This document shows, piece by piece, positions 10,763 through 23,057 of a stretch of 64,000 nucleotides of DNA (its first letter is position 1; each line of letters starts with the position of its first letter). Made by a program: the position numbers and the translations under genes. Source of the DNA: Phaeotremella fagi (taxonomy: Eukaryota > Basidiomycota > Tremellomycetes > Tremellales > Phaeotremellaceae); the NCBI GenBank assembly GCA_001599715.1, contig BCHU01000001.1:1-64000 (forward strand). Direction: 5' to 3'. The notes under the pieces are model-generated. The model saw only the letters and a list, made by a program, of their open reading frames with translations. It was not told the DNA's origin and did not search any database.

Positions 10763-11221
10763 CGGACGTGCTGAATCTAAATCAAGGGAATGTAATGTAT
10801 GTCTTAGGTTTGAGATAGCAATAATCTTAATTATTTTTGGAAGGAGTAAGCTCAATCCTTCATCCCAGAAACGGCTCTTCCGAGTCTAGCGTTGCCCAAA
10901 CTTCCTACTGTGGAGCATGAAGTAACATACAGTACGTTCGCAGAAACGCCCAGAATAAACTTGACATAGGAGCATATTCGGAGTCAAAGAAGACTTCTTA
11001 AGCCGAAATGTCATTTTCCCGAAGAAATGAGGCATTTGAAGGCACAAAAATTCCCGATCGACATCCTTTCACCATTAAAACACCTCTTGTCGTATTATCC
11101 ATTGATAGCTTTCCACTTTTGTGTCTTGATTTGTCAGTAACAACGTTTATCTGAATAGTTTTCAGGACCCAATCTCATACGCACGCAACAATAGACTGAG
11201 GAATCGTTGTCAAAGTATAAC
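10763..11221. other. Intergenic interval with duplicated promoter element
   Basis: Contains the second copy of the promoter element at 11049-11105 (see 9911-9966). Otherwise no open frame of note. Confidence 0.5.
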
Positions 11222-11817
11222 ATGTCCAGATATCCAACCAAGAGCGAATTGGGTAGGTGTGTTTTATAAAGTAAACATCTGTGATATTGTATTAATTCGT
11301 CACAGATGCAGATGCAAGGCGACGGTTCGACAACGATCCCACAATCGATAGATTGAGGTATAGGTATATCGAGCGAATCCCAGAACCGACACCAACATAC
11401 TCCAGCTATTATTACGAAGAAAGACCCAGAGAAACACGCAGTCAACCCTCCCACCCGACACAAAGAACTTATAGTAGAAGAGGCGATCCAGTCTACTCCA
11501 CAGATTACAGACCTACAAGAAGAGACTATCAAGAGCAAACCACGTCCAGAAACACATACCTACCCAGATCTAAGTCTCGACATCGCTCACACTCACGACC
11601 ACGACAATCCCGCGAAGAATCTCACTCACACTCACACAAATCTCGCCCTCGCGATAAATATGTTCAAGTGAAAACAGACGATGATGGCAATGAAAGAGGT
11701 ATTAAATGGAGAGAATCTAAAGACGGCACAAACAGTACAAGAGAAGTTGAACGGGCTAAGCTCTATGATGATATAAACCAGCGTTGGATAGATGTCGAAA
11801 AGCGTAGAAGACCGTAG
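11222..11817 (+). CDS. Arg/Ser/His/Tyr-rich disordered protein (array member 3)
   Basis: A 180-residue protein in exons 11222-11252 (31 nt, phase 1) and 11306-11817, with a 53-nt intron (GTAGGT donor, GTCACAG acceptor). It begins MSRYPTKSELGDADARRRF. It shares the motif RTYSRRGDPVYST with array member 2. The middle is Arg/Ser/His-rich (SRHRSHSRP, SHSHSHKSRPRDK). The last 60 residues are acidic/basic mixed with a Trp (ERGIKWRES, and QRWIDVEKRRRP at the end). Function unknown. Confidence 0.65.
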
Positions 11818-12580
11818 CTTCCATAGATTCTATCAAACTCCAGTTCGTTATATAGAGGTGATGCTTCTATCTATCAATATATGTATATCAGAACGATAGA
11901 GTATATATGTGAAATTTCGACATCCTTGAACTGCCAGGCAAAGAGCATACACCTCATTCAGCGCACAATGTCCAAGTACTTTCGGGAATTTCGCATGCTC
12001 ACGGTCTCTGGTGAGAAGAAAAAGCTCCACAACTTCACAAAAAAGACTAGAAAGTGGAGCTCAATATTGGAGCCTCTTTGAAGACAAGAAGGAAGTTGAA
12101 GCCGAATCGTCTTTCCCTCTCCGAAAAAAAAATTTTGAGACGCAAGTTTTTTGCCTTGAGTCTTTTGGAGTTTCATCTGTCTAGCTAGATACAAATTGTA
12201 TTCAAGAAAGCTGAAAGACATGTAAGGGAAAGAAGGAGCGCTTTGTAACCTTTTCCTTTTTGCTTGAATCCAAGTCTTGAATAAGGAGAGTCGAAATCAG
12301 CTCACAATACTCTAGCACCTCCTTTCTACCTTGGCTCCATGTTCAAAGAAACAGCAGTTCCCTAAAAGGCAATTGCATATGTGGAGCTGCTCCAATATCT
12401 AAGGAAGCTCCCCGATAGGAAAAAGGGGGATGGAAGTTGACAAAGTCCAATAACGGGAAGGCGAAGGATAAGTCAAACCTTCTTCAAAGAAACGATCAAC
12501 CTAGTGTGGAGATAAAGCACGGGTGTATTGCCTCAGAACCCCAGGCTGCATCTGATCCAATTGCTACACCTGATTCGGTA
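11818..12580. other. Intergenic interval
   Basis: The 763 bases before array member 4 hold an A-rich tract (12124-12134) and several overlapping small open frames on both strands with no coding signal. An open frame runs from 12419 into the next gene, but it has no ATG before 12581 and no upstream exon that would splice in. Confidence 0.4.
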
Positions 12581-13460
12581 ATGTTTGATAGAGAACGACG
12601 TGAAAAAGAAAGATCCAGATCACAATGGGCTGATCGAGCTTACTGTGAGTCCTCAGAGACTCCAAGACACTGCAATGTGTTGACTGACATCTTACTTAAA
12701 TCTAGATGAATACGAATCTGAGTATGAGTCGTATGTCCCCAGCCCATCAAGACATATTTCTGGCAAGTACCATCATTCACATCGCGACACCCGCCGATCA
12801 TCGTATAGATACCAATCCCCATCAGACGACGACTATACCCCAGACTCTCGACATCACCATCAAGATCAGGATCCTCATCACCGCCACCACCATCATCGTC
12901 ACTCAGCTCAAGATAGTCATCCACACCAACATCATGAGTCACTACAGTCAAGGCATCATCGCAACCATCAGCATCACCACCGAAGCCATCACCACTCCCA
13001 CGAAACAAACACCAGAGATTACAACGACACAAGAAACTTTGGTCCATCAAATCCCCTCCCACGTCACTACCCCTCCTATCCAACCAACCCAAGGGACACC
13101 TACCAAACCAGGGATACCGAGCAATCCAGACATCATGCACCTCGTATCGTCAGATCCAGAACTCCAGAACAAGGAGACGGGTTTCTCCGTACCTTCTACA
13201 CCGTCCTTAAACCCAAAGCGACCACTGGTGAAAGGTCCTCACGTCGAAGACAAAGTCGTGATCCAGAACCACAGGCGAACAATAATGTTAATCCCCAGCT
13301 GTATTGTCGAGCTTTAGACTTACCAATGGAAAGCTATCGTCCCCCTGAGTTTGTAGCTGTCGAACCAGATTATGGAGAAAGTAGGGGAAACGGGTTTGGT
13401 CCTACTTTTCAGGTCTACGATACCATGGCAGGGAACTGGATGACTGTTAGAAAATTGTAG
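12581..13460 (+). CDS. His/Arg/Tyr-rich disordered protein (array member 4)
   Basis: A 272-residue protein in exons 12581-12644 (64 nt, phase 1) and 12706-13460. The 61-nt intron has a GTGAGT donor, a CTGAC branch and a TCTAG acceptor. The ATG at 12581 is chosen because it is the first in the frame and reproduces the short phase-1 first exon of the other three array genes. The frame in the second exon is the one giving YEYESEYESYVPSPSRH; the overlapping open frame at 12706-13317 is a shadow. The centre is extremely His-rich (HHRHHHHRH and similar), which could bind metal or simply be disordered. The last ~60 residues look ordered (YRPPEFVAVEPDY, then TFQVYDTMAGNWMTVRKL). Confidence 0.65.
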
Positions 13461-13949
13461 AAAATCCTTACAACTCTCTCAGCTCAGTTGTTTGTCTGTA
13501 AAAATAGGTGTACTATGAACTTAGTAGTCATATGTATTGGATGGAATATGAATTGTATCTAGTTGCATCGCTATAGTCACCACCTTTCGTGGCAGCCGCA
13601 ATCGTTGCCACATTGAACATGCCGAAGAGTACATTTTGTGATTGAAGACAAGTAAAGTACGGATTACTTACAGTAGGAGATATGCATGACTGTTTTATTG
13701 ACCAAATTATCTCAGGTATTGAGATGAGTGTGTTATCTTCTATTCGAAGACAGTACAACATGTGTAATCCCTTCCTGATCAGTTTTCACATAAAAGCCAA
13801 AGGTCTTCTTTCTGCACCGCTCCACTTACTTCAACTTCTTTTCTACGTCTTCGAATGCGACGAAGGCATATCTTTTGATGTAGTGATAACAGGTGCGGGT
13901 CGAATTTATTGTTTAATTAACTCGTTTCTCAAAACTACCACAACTCAGA
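13461..13949. other. Intergenic interval
   Basis: 489 bases. The overlapping open frames on the two strands (13528-13761 and 13682-13957) have no splice or start support and I regard them as chance. Confidence 0.4.
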
Positions 13950-14562
13950 ATGGCTGAACCTACCGAGTCCTCAAATTCGCTTGCTCGTTTCTCCTCATCC
14001 TATGCTCAGTCCGTAATCAACATCAGTGATGAGAACACCCGAGTAAATGATTGTTATACTACTCTTATTGGGATATGACTATCGAAAACTCACTCGTCTT
14101 CAGTCTGAAAGTTCAAAGAAAGCTTTTAGCTTCCCAATGGGAGCGACTCGGTCGTTCCCTAAAAACGTTTTGGTCGTCACAACTGGGGTAGTATCAAGAG
14201 TGATAGGTCAGTCCATTAGTAATACACGTATAGGTGGGGATCATAGGTTTGGAACAGGTAAGAAGATGATTATGGTCAAAGGCGTTACAGATTATCAGAT
14301 TCTTCAAATCACCGGTGAAAAGAACTGCTCGTGGTATTTCACTTTACCTGAGGATTGCATTATCACAGATGAGTTTACGATTAGTAAAGGTACGACGTTT
14401 GGTGGTCAATCAGGTGGTAGTATCCTTCTACCAGCCGGTATCATTCCTGGAGAGGTTTTCTCTACTCTTCCGGCGAGTTCATCAACCAGAATCACTGTTT
14501 GTGATGTTAATTTACAAGAGGGTGGAGATAATCTTACGAAAAAAATGCTTGGGTTTCAGTAA
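13950..14562 (+). CDS. Unassigned small protein (YP-block type)
   Basis: A 183-residue protein in exons 13950-14042 and 14104-14562, phase 0, with a 61-nt intron (GTAAAT donor, CTTCAG acceptor). The first exon is Ser-rich (MAEPTESSNSLARFSSSYAQ). The second carries a beta-like domain: VLVVTTGVVSRVIG, then MIMVKGVTDYQILQITG, then WYFTLPEDCIITDEF, then GTTFGGQSGGSILLPAGI. The last block matches in layout the GGIIVYPKGM block of the gene at 7660. It lies just downstream of the disordered-protein array, so the two unassigned families interleave. Function unknown. Confidence 0.6.
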
Positions 14563-15485
14563 CGATGCTGTAGATAGTTGTACATGAGGGATGGAAAAGA
14601 TGAATTGCAGTTTGATGGAAACCAACGGTTCACAGATTGCATTTTGATCCAGTCAATTCAAGCACGTTGTTATCTAAGGTCCAAATACTCTCCACTTGAA
14701 ATACAACCAAGGGTACCGCAATACCTTGAATTGTTCTTCAGCTCTTTCAGCATCAACATATGTGACTTTTGTTTGAGTAATGAAGATAGAGATAGTGGAA
14801 CGTAGCGGAAGACCTCACCGACAGCGATTGTTATCTGAAAGTTCGAGTTTAATCTGTATGGGCTCTTTCCCCAAACACATTATCTACGCCAAGTCAGTAT
14901 ATGATGACCTTGTCTTCCATGGCGAGTCGGAATCAACCTTCCGGTGATCGTAATTCCCGAATGAACTATGCAGCTTTCGGTCATCCATCGATGGAACTCT
15001 TTCGATCGTGCAGAGTGCTCTGTTCTCACGTTTCTAGGAAGATTTTATGCTCTATGACGAGTTCAACGCGGATAAGATTACCGTCACGTATCGCTTGAAA
15101 TGAAAAAAAAAGGAGAGTTTGGTTGGTCAAGATAAGAAGAGACACCTTCGCCGACGGCACACTTTGAATCGCCAATTCCTGAAATCGCCAACATGAAAAA
15201 TCGCCAACCAAAACAAATCAACGGCGATAATCTATCAAGTATTTCAACATTTTCTAACGTTTTCTTCCTATGCATTAACATCTATCTAGAAGCACAGAGG
15301 ATTCGGTGGATATCGCACGAAAGATCAAGAAGACTTTACCCAATAGTGATTGAAATCATTTCGAATCAGGATACGTGATCCAAGACATTCGAAATTGACC
15401 TAGTCGTTTCAGACGTATAAATACGATACCAAAAACTGCTTTGAATTCTTGTTCTTCACTTCTTAGATATTTTCCGTAACTTATC
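14563..15485. other. Intergenic interval
   Basis: 923 bases without a supported gene. It contains an A9 tract near 15103, and AATTCCCGAATG at 14952-14963, identical to a segment of the promoter element at 9911. The DAAO promoter lies at the right end. Confidence 0.45.
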
Positions 15486-16723
15486 ATGTCCTCACCCAAA
15501 CTATCTAATCTCTCTCTCGAGGATACTCCTCGTCCAATCATAGTACTTGGAGCAGGTATCATCGGGTTAACAACAGCTATCCGAATCCTTGAATCACCGC
15601 TTCACCAATTACACGGTCATCCGGTACACATCCTAGCAGCTCATCTACCTGGTGATCCACTAGACGCCAGATATGCAAGTACAGCCGCTGGAGCTCATCA
15701 TTTGAGTTTCGCTGATGACGGTGATGAAAGACAACAGCGATGGGATAAACGAAGTAAGTGGTTGAATCCACTAGATAGCGCCGACCTAACCAGAGACTTA
15801 GCTTTCGAAGTCATGTCAAAAGAGATTGACGACGAAGGCGATGAAAGTGGATTAATGAGAATAACCCAAACAGAATACTACGACGGTGAAGAGAAACATC
15901 TAAAAATTCTCGAGACCCATCCAAACGTAAGTCAACCATAAATCAACTTGCAACTAACTCTCCAAAGTTCATCATCCACGATCCCAAATCAATCCCATCA
16001 TTCGCAACCCATTCAGTCTCCTTCACATCAGTAACGATGACTCCAACCCTCTACCTCCCGAAACTATTGAAAAGATTCGAAACCCTCCAACCCTCCCAAA
16101 CACAGAAATACATCCATAAAATCAATCTCGTCTCATACGCCGATATAGATTCTCCCCAAATCTCAACTCTCCTATCCCCAAACCCAACATCCTCCCCAAT
16201 CATCCCATACGCCATAATCCCATGTTTAGGTATAGGCGCACTCAAATTCCCCGATATCCTCGATAAAACAGTATACCCAACTCGAGGCCAGACTATCAAA
16301 CTTCAAGCCAAAACCCCTCTGAAACATGGTTACACGTACCAAAAAGGTAAACTCCTAGGTGCGGAGGGAGGGGAGAGAACGTATATCATCCCGAGGTCTA
16401 ATGGGGAGATAATAGTTGGAGGTACAAGGGAGATTGACGATTGGTTCCCGTATCCTCGTGAAGAGACTTCTGTGGATATCTTGAAAAGGGTTGATGAGAT
16501 TTATCCAAATTTCTTACGTGAATACGAGTTGGAGGTTGTCAGTGCCCATGTTGGATTTAGACCGTCAAGAGTTGACGGTGTTAGATTGGAATTTGGCGAG
16601 AAAGTTGAATTTGAGAGTGGAAACTCGAAAGTCGTTTATAATTATGGTCACGGTGGTGCAGGCTGGCAGAGTTGTTGGGGATGTGCAGAGGATGTTGTTA
16701 GGTTACTTGTGGATTCGTATTAG
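15486..16723 (+). CDS. D-amino acid oxidase (FAD-dependent)
   Basis: A 398-residue flavoenzyme expected to oxidise D-amino acids to 2-oxo acids, ammonia and hydrogen peroxide. Exons 15486-15926 and 15968-16723, phase 0, with a 41-nt intron. Residues 18-30 form the FAD-binding beta-alpha-beta with GAGIIG at 22-27. Further along is the STAAGAHH segment (the family's SxxAGG-type loop). The C-terminal domain has TYIIPRS (position of the substrate Tyr), VGFRPSR (position of the substrate-carboxylate Arg) and [13 protein letters not shown], the flavin-contacting end motif. Length is a little above the usual 340-370. The protein ends LVDSY and lacks the peroxisomal SKL-type tripeptide usual for this enzyme, so its location may be cytosolic. 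It converges with INO80; the stops are 85 bp apart. Confidence 0.9.
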
Positions 16724-16808
16724 ATAGGATGATAGATCATGATACATGCATCATATGCTAGAATAGAAATGAATGATATAAGAATGAATGCAAAGAACAT
16801 AAACAACA

Positions 16809-19800
16809 TCATAAAGGTAAACCATCAGGACCTAAAGCGATCTTTACTTTCTTCTTATGAGATTTCTTTTCGGATGCTGGTGAGGTGAGGGTTAGCACAC
16901 TACCATATCATATCAAACAAAAGACTTACGTTCACCGGTAGCCTTCCTCTTCGAAGATTTCTTTTTATCACCAACAGGCGTCAAAGCCCCACTCCCCTTC
17001 TCCATCTCGTCCCCGAAATCCTCGTCCTCCCCATTAACAGGTTTCCTACTCATCGCGAAGAAATCGTCGTCGTCATCGTTATTGTTCCCACCCCCTAGTC
17101 CTAATTCATCACCAAACGCAGATCGTTTCGAAGTCATGACTGAAGGAGCTGAATAACCGTGTTCCTCGGCTTGTTTTCTTTTCGCTACTGATTCAGCCAG
17201 ATCTTCGTCGTCTAGGAATAACGAGACTATTTCGGATGGTTTGGCGACGTCGGTCAATGATTTGTTGCCCACGACAATGTCTTGGACCTAGAGGGGGGTT
17301 AGTAAAAATCTCTGGGACGGTCGCTAACTTACATCCTTCTTCGCCCGAGCGAGATTGACTATACGTTCTTCGATCGTTCCTCGGCTGCAACGTTGTTAGT
17401 GATTGTTCGTTTAGAGATCTGAGAAAACTAACGCAATCAATCGATAAACCGTAACCTGTTTAGTCTGTCCCACACGATGAGCACGATCCATAGCTTGAGC
17501 ATCGTTAGAAGGGTTCCAATCGTGTTCGTCTAAATTCGTCAGCACCAAGAAAAAACATCATAGACATACAGAAGATGACAGTATCCGCCGCAGTCAAGTT
17601 GATACCCAAACCACCAGCCTTTGTACTCAAACAGAAGATGAATATATCGGGACTAAACAAACCAAATCAGTAAGCTAACAACAAAAACGAAATCAACCCA
17701 CTTGGTCTGCCAAGACGTAACCATATCTCTACGTTCAGCAATAGCCGAACTCCCATCCAATCTCAAATACTTGTACTGCCTAAAAATCAAATACTCCTCC
17801 ACCAAATCCATCATCCTAGTCATCTGGAAATAAACCAGAACCCTATGACCACCAGCTTTAAGTTCACGTAGCAGATCATCCAATCTTGATAATTTAGCTG
17901 AATCCACGATCAACCGTTTCGTCGCTGGGATCTTCAACGATGGGATAGGGATTTGATTATCCGGTGCAGAGTTGAGTAGACCGTTTGGATTTCTAGATAA
18001 ACCAGGTAAGAGGTTGTTTAATTTGGTTAACGCTTTGGGATCGTTGATTTCAGATGGTGAGAGTCCGTATAAAGCTTTAGAGATTAACGGGTCATGTTTG
18101 ACAGTCTCGATTCTGTTGATGAAAGATCGATTAGATGCCACGGGTTCGATAACTGGAGCAACAGCTTTTTCAATAGCGAATCGAGCGTCTTTTCTAGATA
18201 AGAACGATTGATTCCACGAGGAAATAGTAATATCAGAAAGCGGCGTCAACGTTGACAAGTTCCCAGAAGAAATCTCGTGGATCGGAGGTAAAACACCTGA
18301 AAACCTTTTAGTTTTCGAAGCCACCAGATCCGAATCAAATTCGTAGGTCCCGTTATTGAATTTCTGAGCGGATTCGATAGATTGATCAATCAAAGAAACC
18401 AGCGGATGACTAGTCGCTTTTTTGTATAATTGATTAGGTGTTAAATCCATTAAAGTCGAGAAACCAAATTCGGAATCTTTAGATTTAAGACTAGAATTGA
18501 TCCAAGCAGGTTTCCAAACGTTCATCAAGTTCTTGAGTAAATGGGTTTCAGAACCAGCGAGTGAATTTTCGTTCGGTTCATCTAATTTACCTTCCGTGAT
18601 CAACAATTTCGGTAAATCAACCTTGACCAAGTTTCTAGCAGATTCAGGACAATAGAGTAGATCACCTTGTCGAGCCAAGTTACCTGATTGAGAGAAGGTC
18701 GCGAAATTGTATGGTGAGACGACGTCGGCTCTTTCGAACAGATCTGGATGGTTGCAGACTTTCCTGAATTGCATGACGAGATTCATTAGGTTTTTAGTTG
18801 AAACCGTGTCAGACATGTTGTTGGCTTGGGCGATCAAGTCGGAAATCGAAACACGCTGTCGTAAAGCTTTATAAATCCGTCGTTGTCTTTGACTCAAATC
18901 GACAAGAAGGTCGATTTCGATCTGATACGTGTCAGTAAATTCATATCTCTATAACTACTTACCTTATCACCCAACTCTTTTTGAACATGTTTTTTAACAC
19001 GTCGTAACATGAAAGGTTTCAAAATCATGTGCAACCTTCTCAACTGTTCCGAATTCAGATTGTTCCCATTCCCACCTCCAGCAGCAGCGTTCTCGATATC
19101 CTTCGAGAACCATTCACTGAATTCCTCGTGGGAATCGAATAATTGAGGCATGATGAAATGGAGTAAAGCCCAGAGTTCTACATCAAGTCAATAACTTGGC
19201 AACGAATAACGACTTACCATGCATGGAGTTTTGGATTGGAGTACCTGTCAAAAGTAATCTATTCCTGCAGTGGAAAGAAAGTAACGTTTTCCATCTGGCA
19301 GAAGAAGAACTTTTGATAGCCTGAGCTTCATCAAGGATCATATACTGCCATTTCTGACCTTGAAAGTATTTTTCATCTTGAACGGCCTGGGGTCCAATGA
19401 GTAACAGCCGAAAGTTAAAAGACAACGACGTACCAATTGATAACTAGTAACCAAAATATGAAACGGTGAATCTTCGTTAAAAGTCATATTCTTCCTACTC
19501 CAGATTCTACGTAAAGTCTCTCGATCTTTGGGACTACCCCAATAAGGTAAAGCTTTTAATTTGGGCACGAAACGGGATAATTCTTGCTGCCAATTGTGTA
19601 GAGTACTCGAAGGACTGATGACTAAGAATGGACCCCAAAGATTATGATGTTCTGCGAGGTAGGCAAGTAATGAGATGGATTGGATTGTCTGTGGACTGTT
19701 AGAGTTCTTTCCAAAGTGAAAGCCAGACTCCCACTTACCTTACCCAAACCCATTTCATCGGCCAGAATACCATTGATACCCTGTTCATAAAGATTACCTA

Positions 19801-22800
19801 ACCAAGTCAAACCTTTCAATTGATATTCTTTAAGTTGAGCCATCAACATCTTAGGTTGAACAATAGTAACCTGATCCTGACCCATTGAAGGGTTTTGGAA
19901 ATTAAGTTCATCACCGTCCACTACGAGGGGGGTAAATATCTAATCGGATCCATGAAAACATCCACTCACTCGTGTCGTCCTCTGCTTGTCTTCCTGTTGA
20001 TTCGTCAAACGCTTTGGCTTTATCTTTAGCGGCTTGAATAGCTGCTTGTGCACCTTTAGCGGCGTGTTTACGGAGATTCTCTTCGTCATCTGTAGTGTAT
20101 CAGCGGTGGCTTCGAAAGTCTCCAACGGGATGTGGTCATAACTCCCAGACGAAGAAACACCAAAAGCAAAAAGGAACCTACCATCATCATAATCAATATC
20201 CGGTAAAACCTCGCCATCACCCAACTCATGTTCAGCACCTTTAGGAACCACCACCTCCTTAATCTCCTCACCCTCCCCATCTTCAGCTTCACTAGTCTTA
20301 ATCTTCTTCCCGATGAAATGACTATAAAGTTCCGTCTGGGTAAGCAAGAAATTAAGTTTCCTGGATTGTCGTTTAGCTTCACGAGATTCTTCTTCAGCTT
20401 TGGCTTTGTCCAAAGCTTCCTTTTCAGCTTTTTTACGGGCTGCCAATTCGTCTTTCTCGTTTTTACGCCAGTAGATTAACATCTATCAGGGTTAATTATG
20501 AACATGACTTCGTTATTTGTAGGAGAGTAGACTTACCTCTTTAACCACTTTCTTAGCTTTCACAGTGGCATCTTTATTAATCCTAGCGACAGATTTGAAC
20601 GTCGGTTTCATAGCTCGTTGTTGGAAAGCGTTTCTCATACAAGCCTGTGAAGTTCTGAGAGCGTTCTGTTTAACAGCAGTGTCGTAAGCTTGATTAACAC
20701 GATAAACCTGGGACGTTAAAGTGTCAGCGTCGGCCCACCTAATAAGACGAAAAGAGATACCTTGGGAACATCCCTGACTATAGAAGCCCAAGCTGCTCTC
20801 TGTAATTCTTCAACCAAGCTTAATCTCAATCTAGCTTCGTTCTCCGAAACACCTCTAGGATCGACGGAGTTGGGAAGTACCACACCATCAGTACCCCCAG
20901 TACCACCGAGAGTCCCTTGTTGGTGATACTCCCCAAACTCGTCATATTCAGACATGGCCATTGCCAAAGCGATCGGTACAGGTCCATTAGATGTCGTAGG
21001 TGGTATCGCCAGTACATCCCTTTCTTTATCTTTCTTATCTACCTTAGGTCTCGTCCATTTCCCCTTGCCCACACCTGGTTCTTTGATTTTCGAAGATTTC
21101 TTATGTGATTTAACTGGAACTGGGTGTTCTTGATATCCAGCTAAACCTAGTAGATCATCGTTTTCAACGTCATGTTCGTTATCCATCAAATCATGATCTT
21201 GATCAACGTCGTTATCGTTCTCATAATCCATTTCAGAATTCAGATCACCAACACTAGGTTTAGTATCATCTTCTGAATCCATGTATCTAACTTCATCAAG
21301 TAAACTTTGATGATGATCAATCTGTTGTTTCTTCTTTGATTTCTTGGTTGATTTCGTAGTACCGATTTTTGGAGGTAAATCTTCAGGTAACAAGGCAGCG
21401 ATTTCACTCTCGGCATTAGTCAAAGCCCCAATAGAAGAACCACGTTCCCTATCACCTAATTCACTTCCAATCTCACTTCCCAAACCCGATCTTCGATCCA
21501 ATCCAGCACCAACTCGACCTGATCCTGAACCTGAGCCTGAACCTTCGATCCCACGTAATTTTTTCCAACCTTTCGAAGGTCCAGGTTTTTTACGTAGGGA
21601 ACCATCTTTCTTGGGTGCAGGTGCTGAATCGCCTTTCTCTCTTAACCACATTTCATCTTGGACGGCTTTGACGTCTGCTTCGGATAGATTGGATAAGTCG
21701 TTGATGGAGACTAGTCTGATGACTTCTTCACGTCGGAGTCCAGATGGATAGATTATTGGGTTAGGATCAGAAGGATCTGTATCGAGATTCCTGTCGTATG
21801 GGACTTCCTTCTCTTCATCTTCACCCATGATGGATGTTGCGTATACCTCGGACGTTGGTACAATAGGTGAACTAGGTTCATCACCTTCTGCTAGACCTAA
21901 CAACTCGTCATCGATGTTGAAAGAATCCTTCTTGACAACTGGAACCGGTGTGACATTAGAGCTGGGCTGAGATTTACGAACGTATTTTCGTTTAGCAGGT
22001 GGACCGTCAGATTTAGCAGGGGTTCCGTTTTTTCTTTTAAGAGTCGGATCATCTGAATCTTCGACAGTGTCGACGGGGAGTGGATTTTTCTTAGTGGGTT
22101 TCTTTTTGCCGTTGGTAGTGGGCTAGATAGGTCAATAAATCAAGTCAAGTGAAAAAGGGTACCACACTCACAACGTCGCCTAACCATTTCTCAATCTCTT
22201 CAACCTCCTTCTCACGTCTGGTCTGATAAGTCTCAAGTTTCTCTTCCCAGATATCTTCGTTCCCACATTCTTTCAAATTATCTTCATACCTAACTACTCT
22301 AGAGTACCTAACTCCATTAATGAAATATCTAGAATCGACTTCCAAAGGTCTAGGATGAGTCGTAGCTGCAGCAGAAGTCCCATTCGACCAAGGTCTAGAA
22401 CTAGTCGAAACCCATTCAGAGGTATTATGAAGTTCCCTCGAATCCTGTCTAACCAAATGAGGTGGTTGGGGTAAAGCTTCGAAAGAAGGTGTTCGACGAA
22501 GTGACGGTAAAACAGGTCGTGGAGAAAAAAGTCTGGTAGAATCGTGATGATGACCAAAGACTTTTTCAGGTGAATACCTCATTCCAGGTTGATGATGCGT
22601 CCGAACTGAATTCGAACCAGTCGTCAATTCCTCGTATGATTTTTCAGGTGAATAGAGTCGATTATGGGGTGTACTCTCGATATAAGTTTTTTCGGGTGAG
22701 AAACGTCTTTGGGAATCGTAAACGCTGTCGTAGGGTAATGGCATTCGACGTGATGAGTTGGTGGTAGAACTTGATGCGATGGCAGTTGACGTGGGATAGG

Positions 22801-23057
22801 AATAGGCTGTAGGGAGTCTGGGTGATGGAGATCTTGGTGGTGAATTGACTAAAGCTGATAAAGCCATTCGTGAGGAGGGTGTTGGACGAGGTGGTGAAGG
22901 CTGAGTAGGTTGGGTCGGTTAGTGAGCCTATCATGAAAGTGGATCATAAACTTACAGCGCGATCACGTTCATCCTCTAGAGCAATTGGGTGTCTAACCAT
23001 TGGACTGATACTTCCATTCACGGACACCTGTCTAGTCAAATGAGAAGGTGAACTCAT
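16809..23057 (-). CDS. INO80: INO80 chromatin-remodelling ATPase
   Basis: The catalytic subunit of the INO80 nucleosome-remodelling complex, 1827 residues in 16 exons (minus): 22956-23057, 22172-22900, 20761-22122, 20537-20707, 20182-20482, 19970-20089, 19739-19920, 19434-19688, 19218-19386, 18963-19177, 17702-18921, 17570-17652, 17433-17529, 17333-17384, 16930-17287, 16809-16876. The long N-terminus (1-730) is disordered and charged. The DBINO region spans about 735-930. The ATPase lobe has DEMGLGK (about 983-989), LDEAQAIKS (about 1092-1100), LLTGTPIQN and [10 protein letters not shown]. Lobe 2 is split by the long insertion typical of INO80 and ends with [19 protein letters not shown] and [19 protein letters not shown]. 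All introns are 40-92 nt and the summed exons keep frame throughout. The C-terminus is Lys-rich. Confidence 0.95.

Noticed and set aside
12706..13317. Long open frame on the + strand rich in Thr/Ile
   Set aside because: It overlaps in another frame the true second exon of array member 4, whose frame is open to 13460 and joins in phase to the preceding exon.
8577..13460. Calling the array genes SR splicing factors
   Set aside because: They lack an RRM and have few true RS-dipeptide runs; composition alone is not enough.
13528..13957. Two overlapping antisense frames in an intergenic region
   Set aside because: No splice support, no motif, and they overlap each other on opposite strands.
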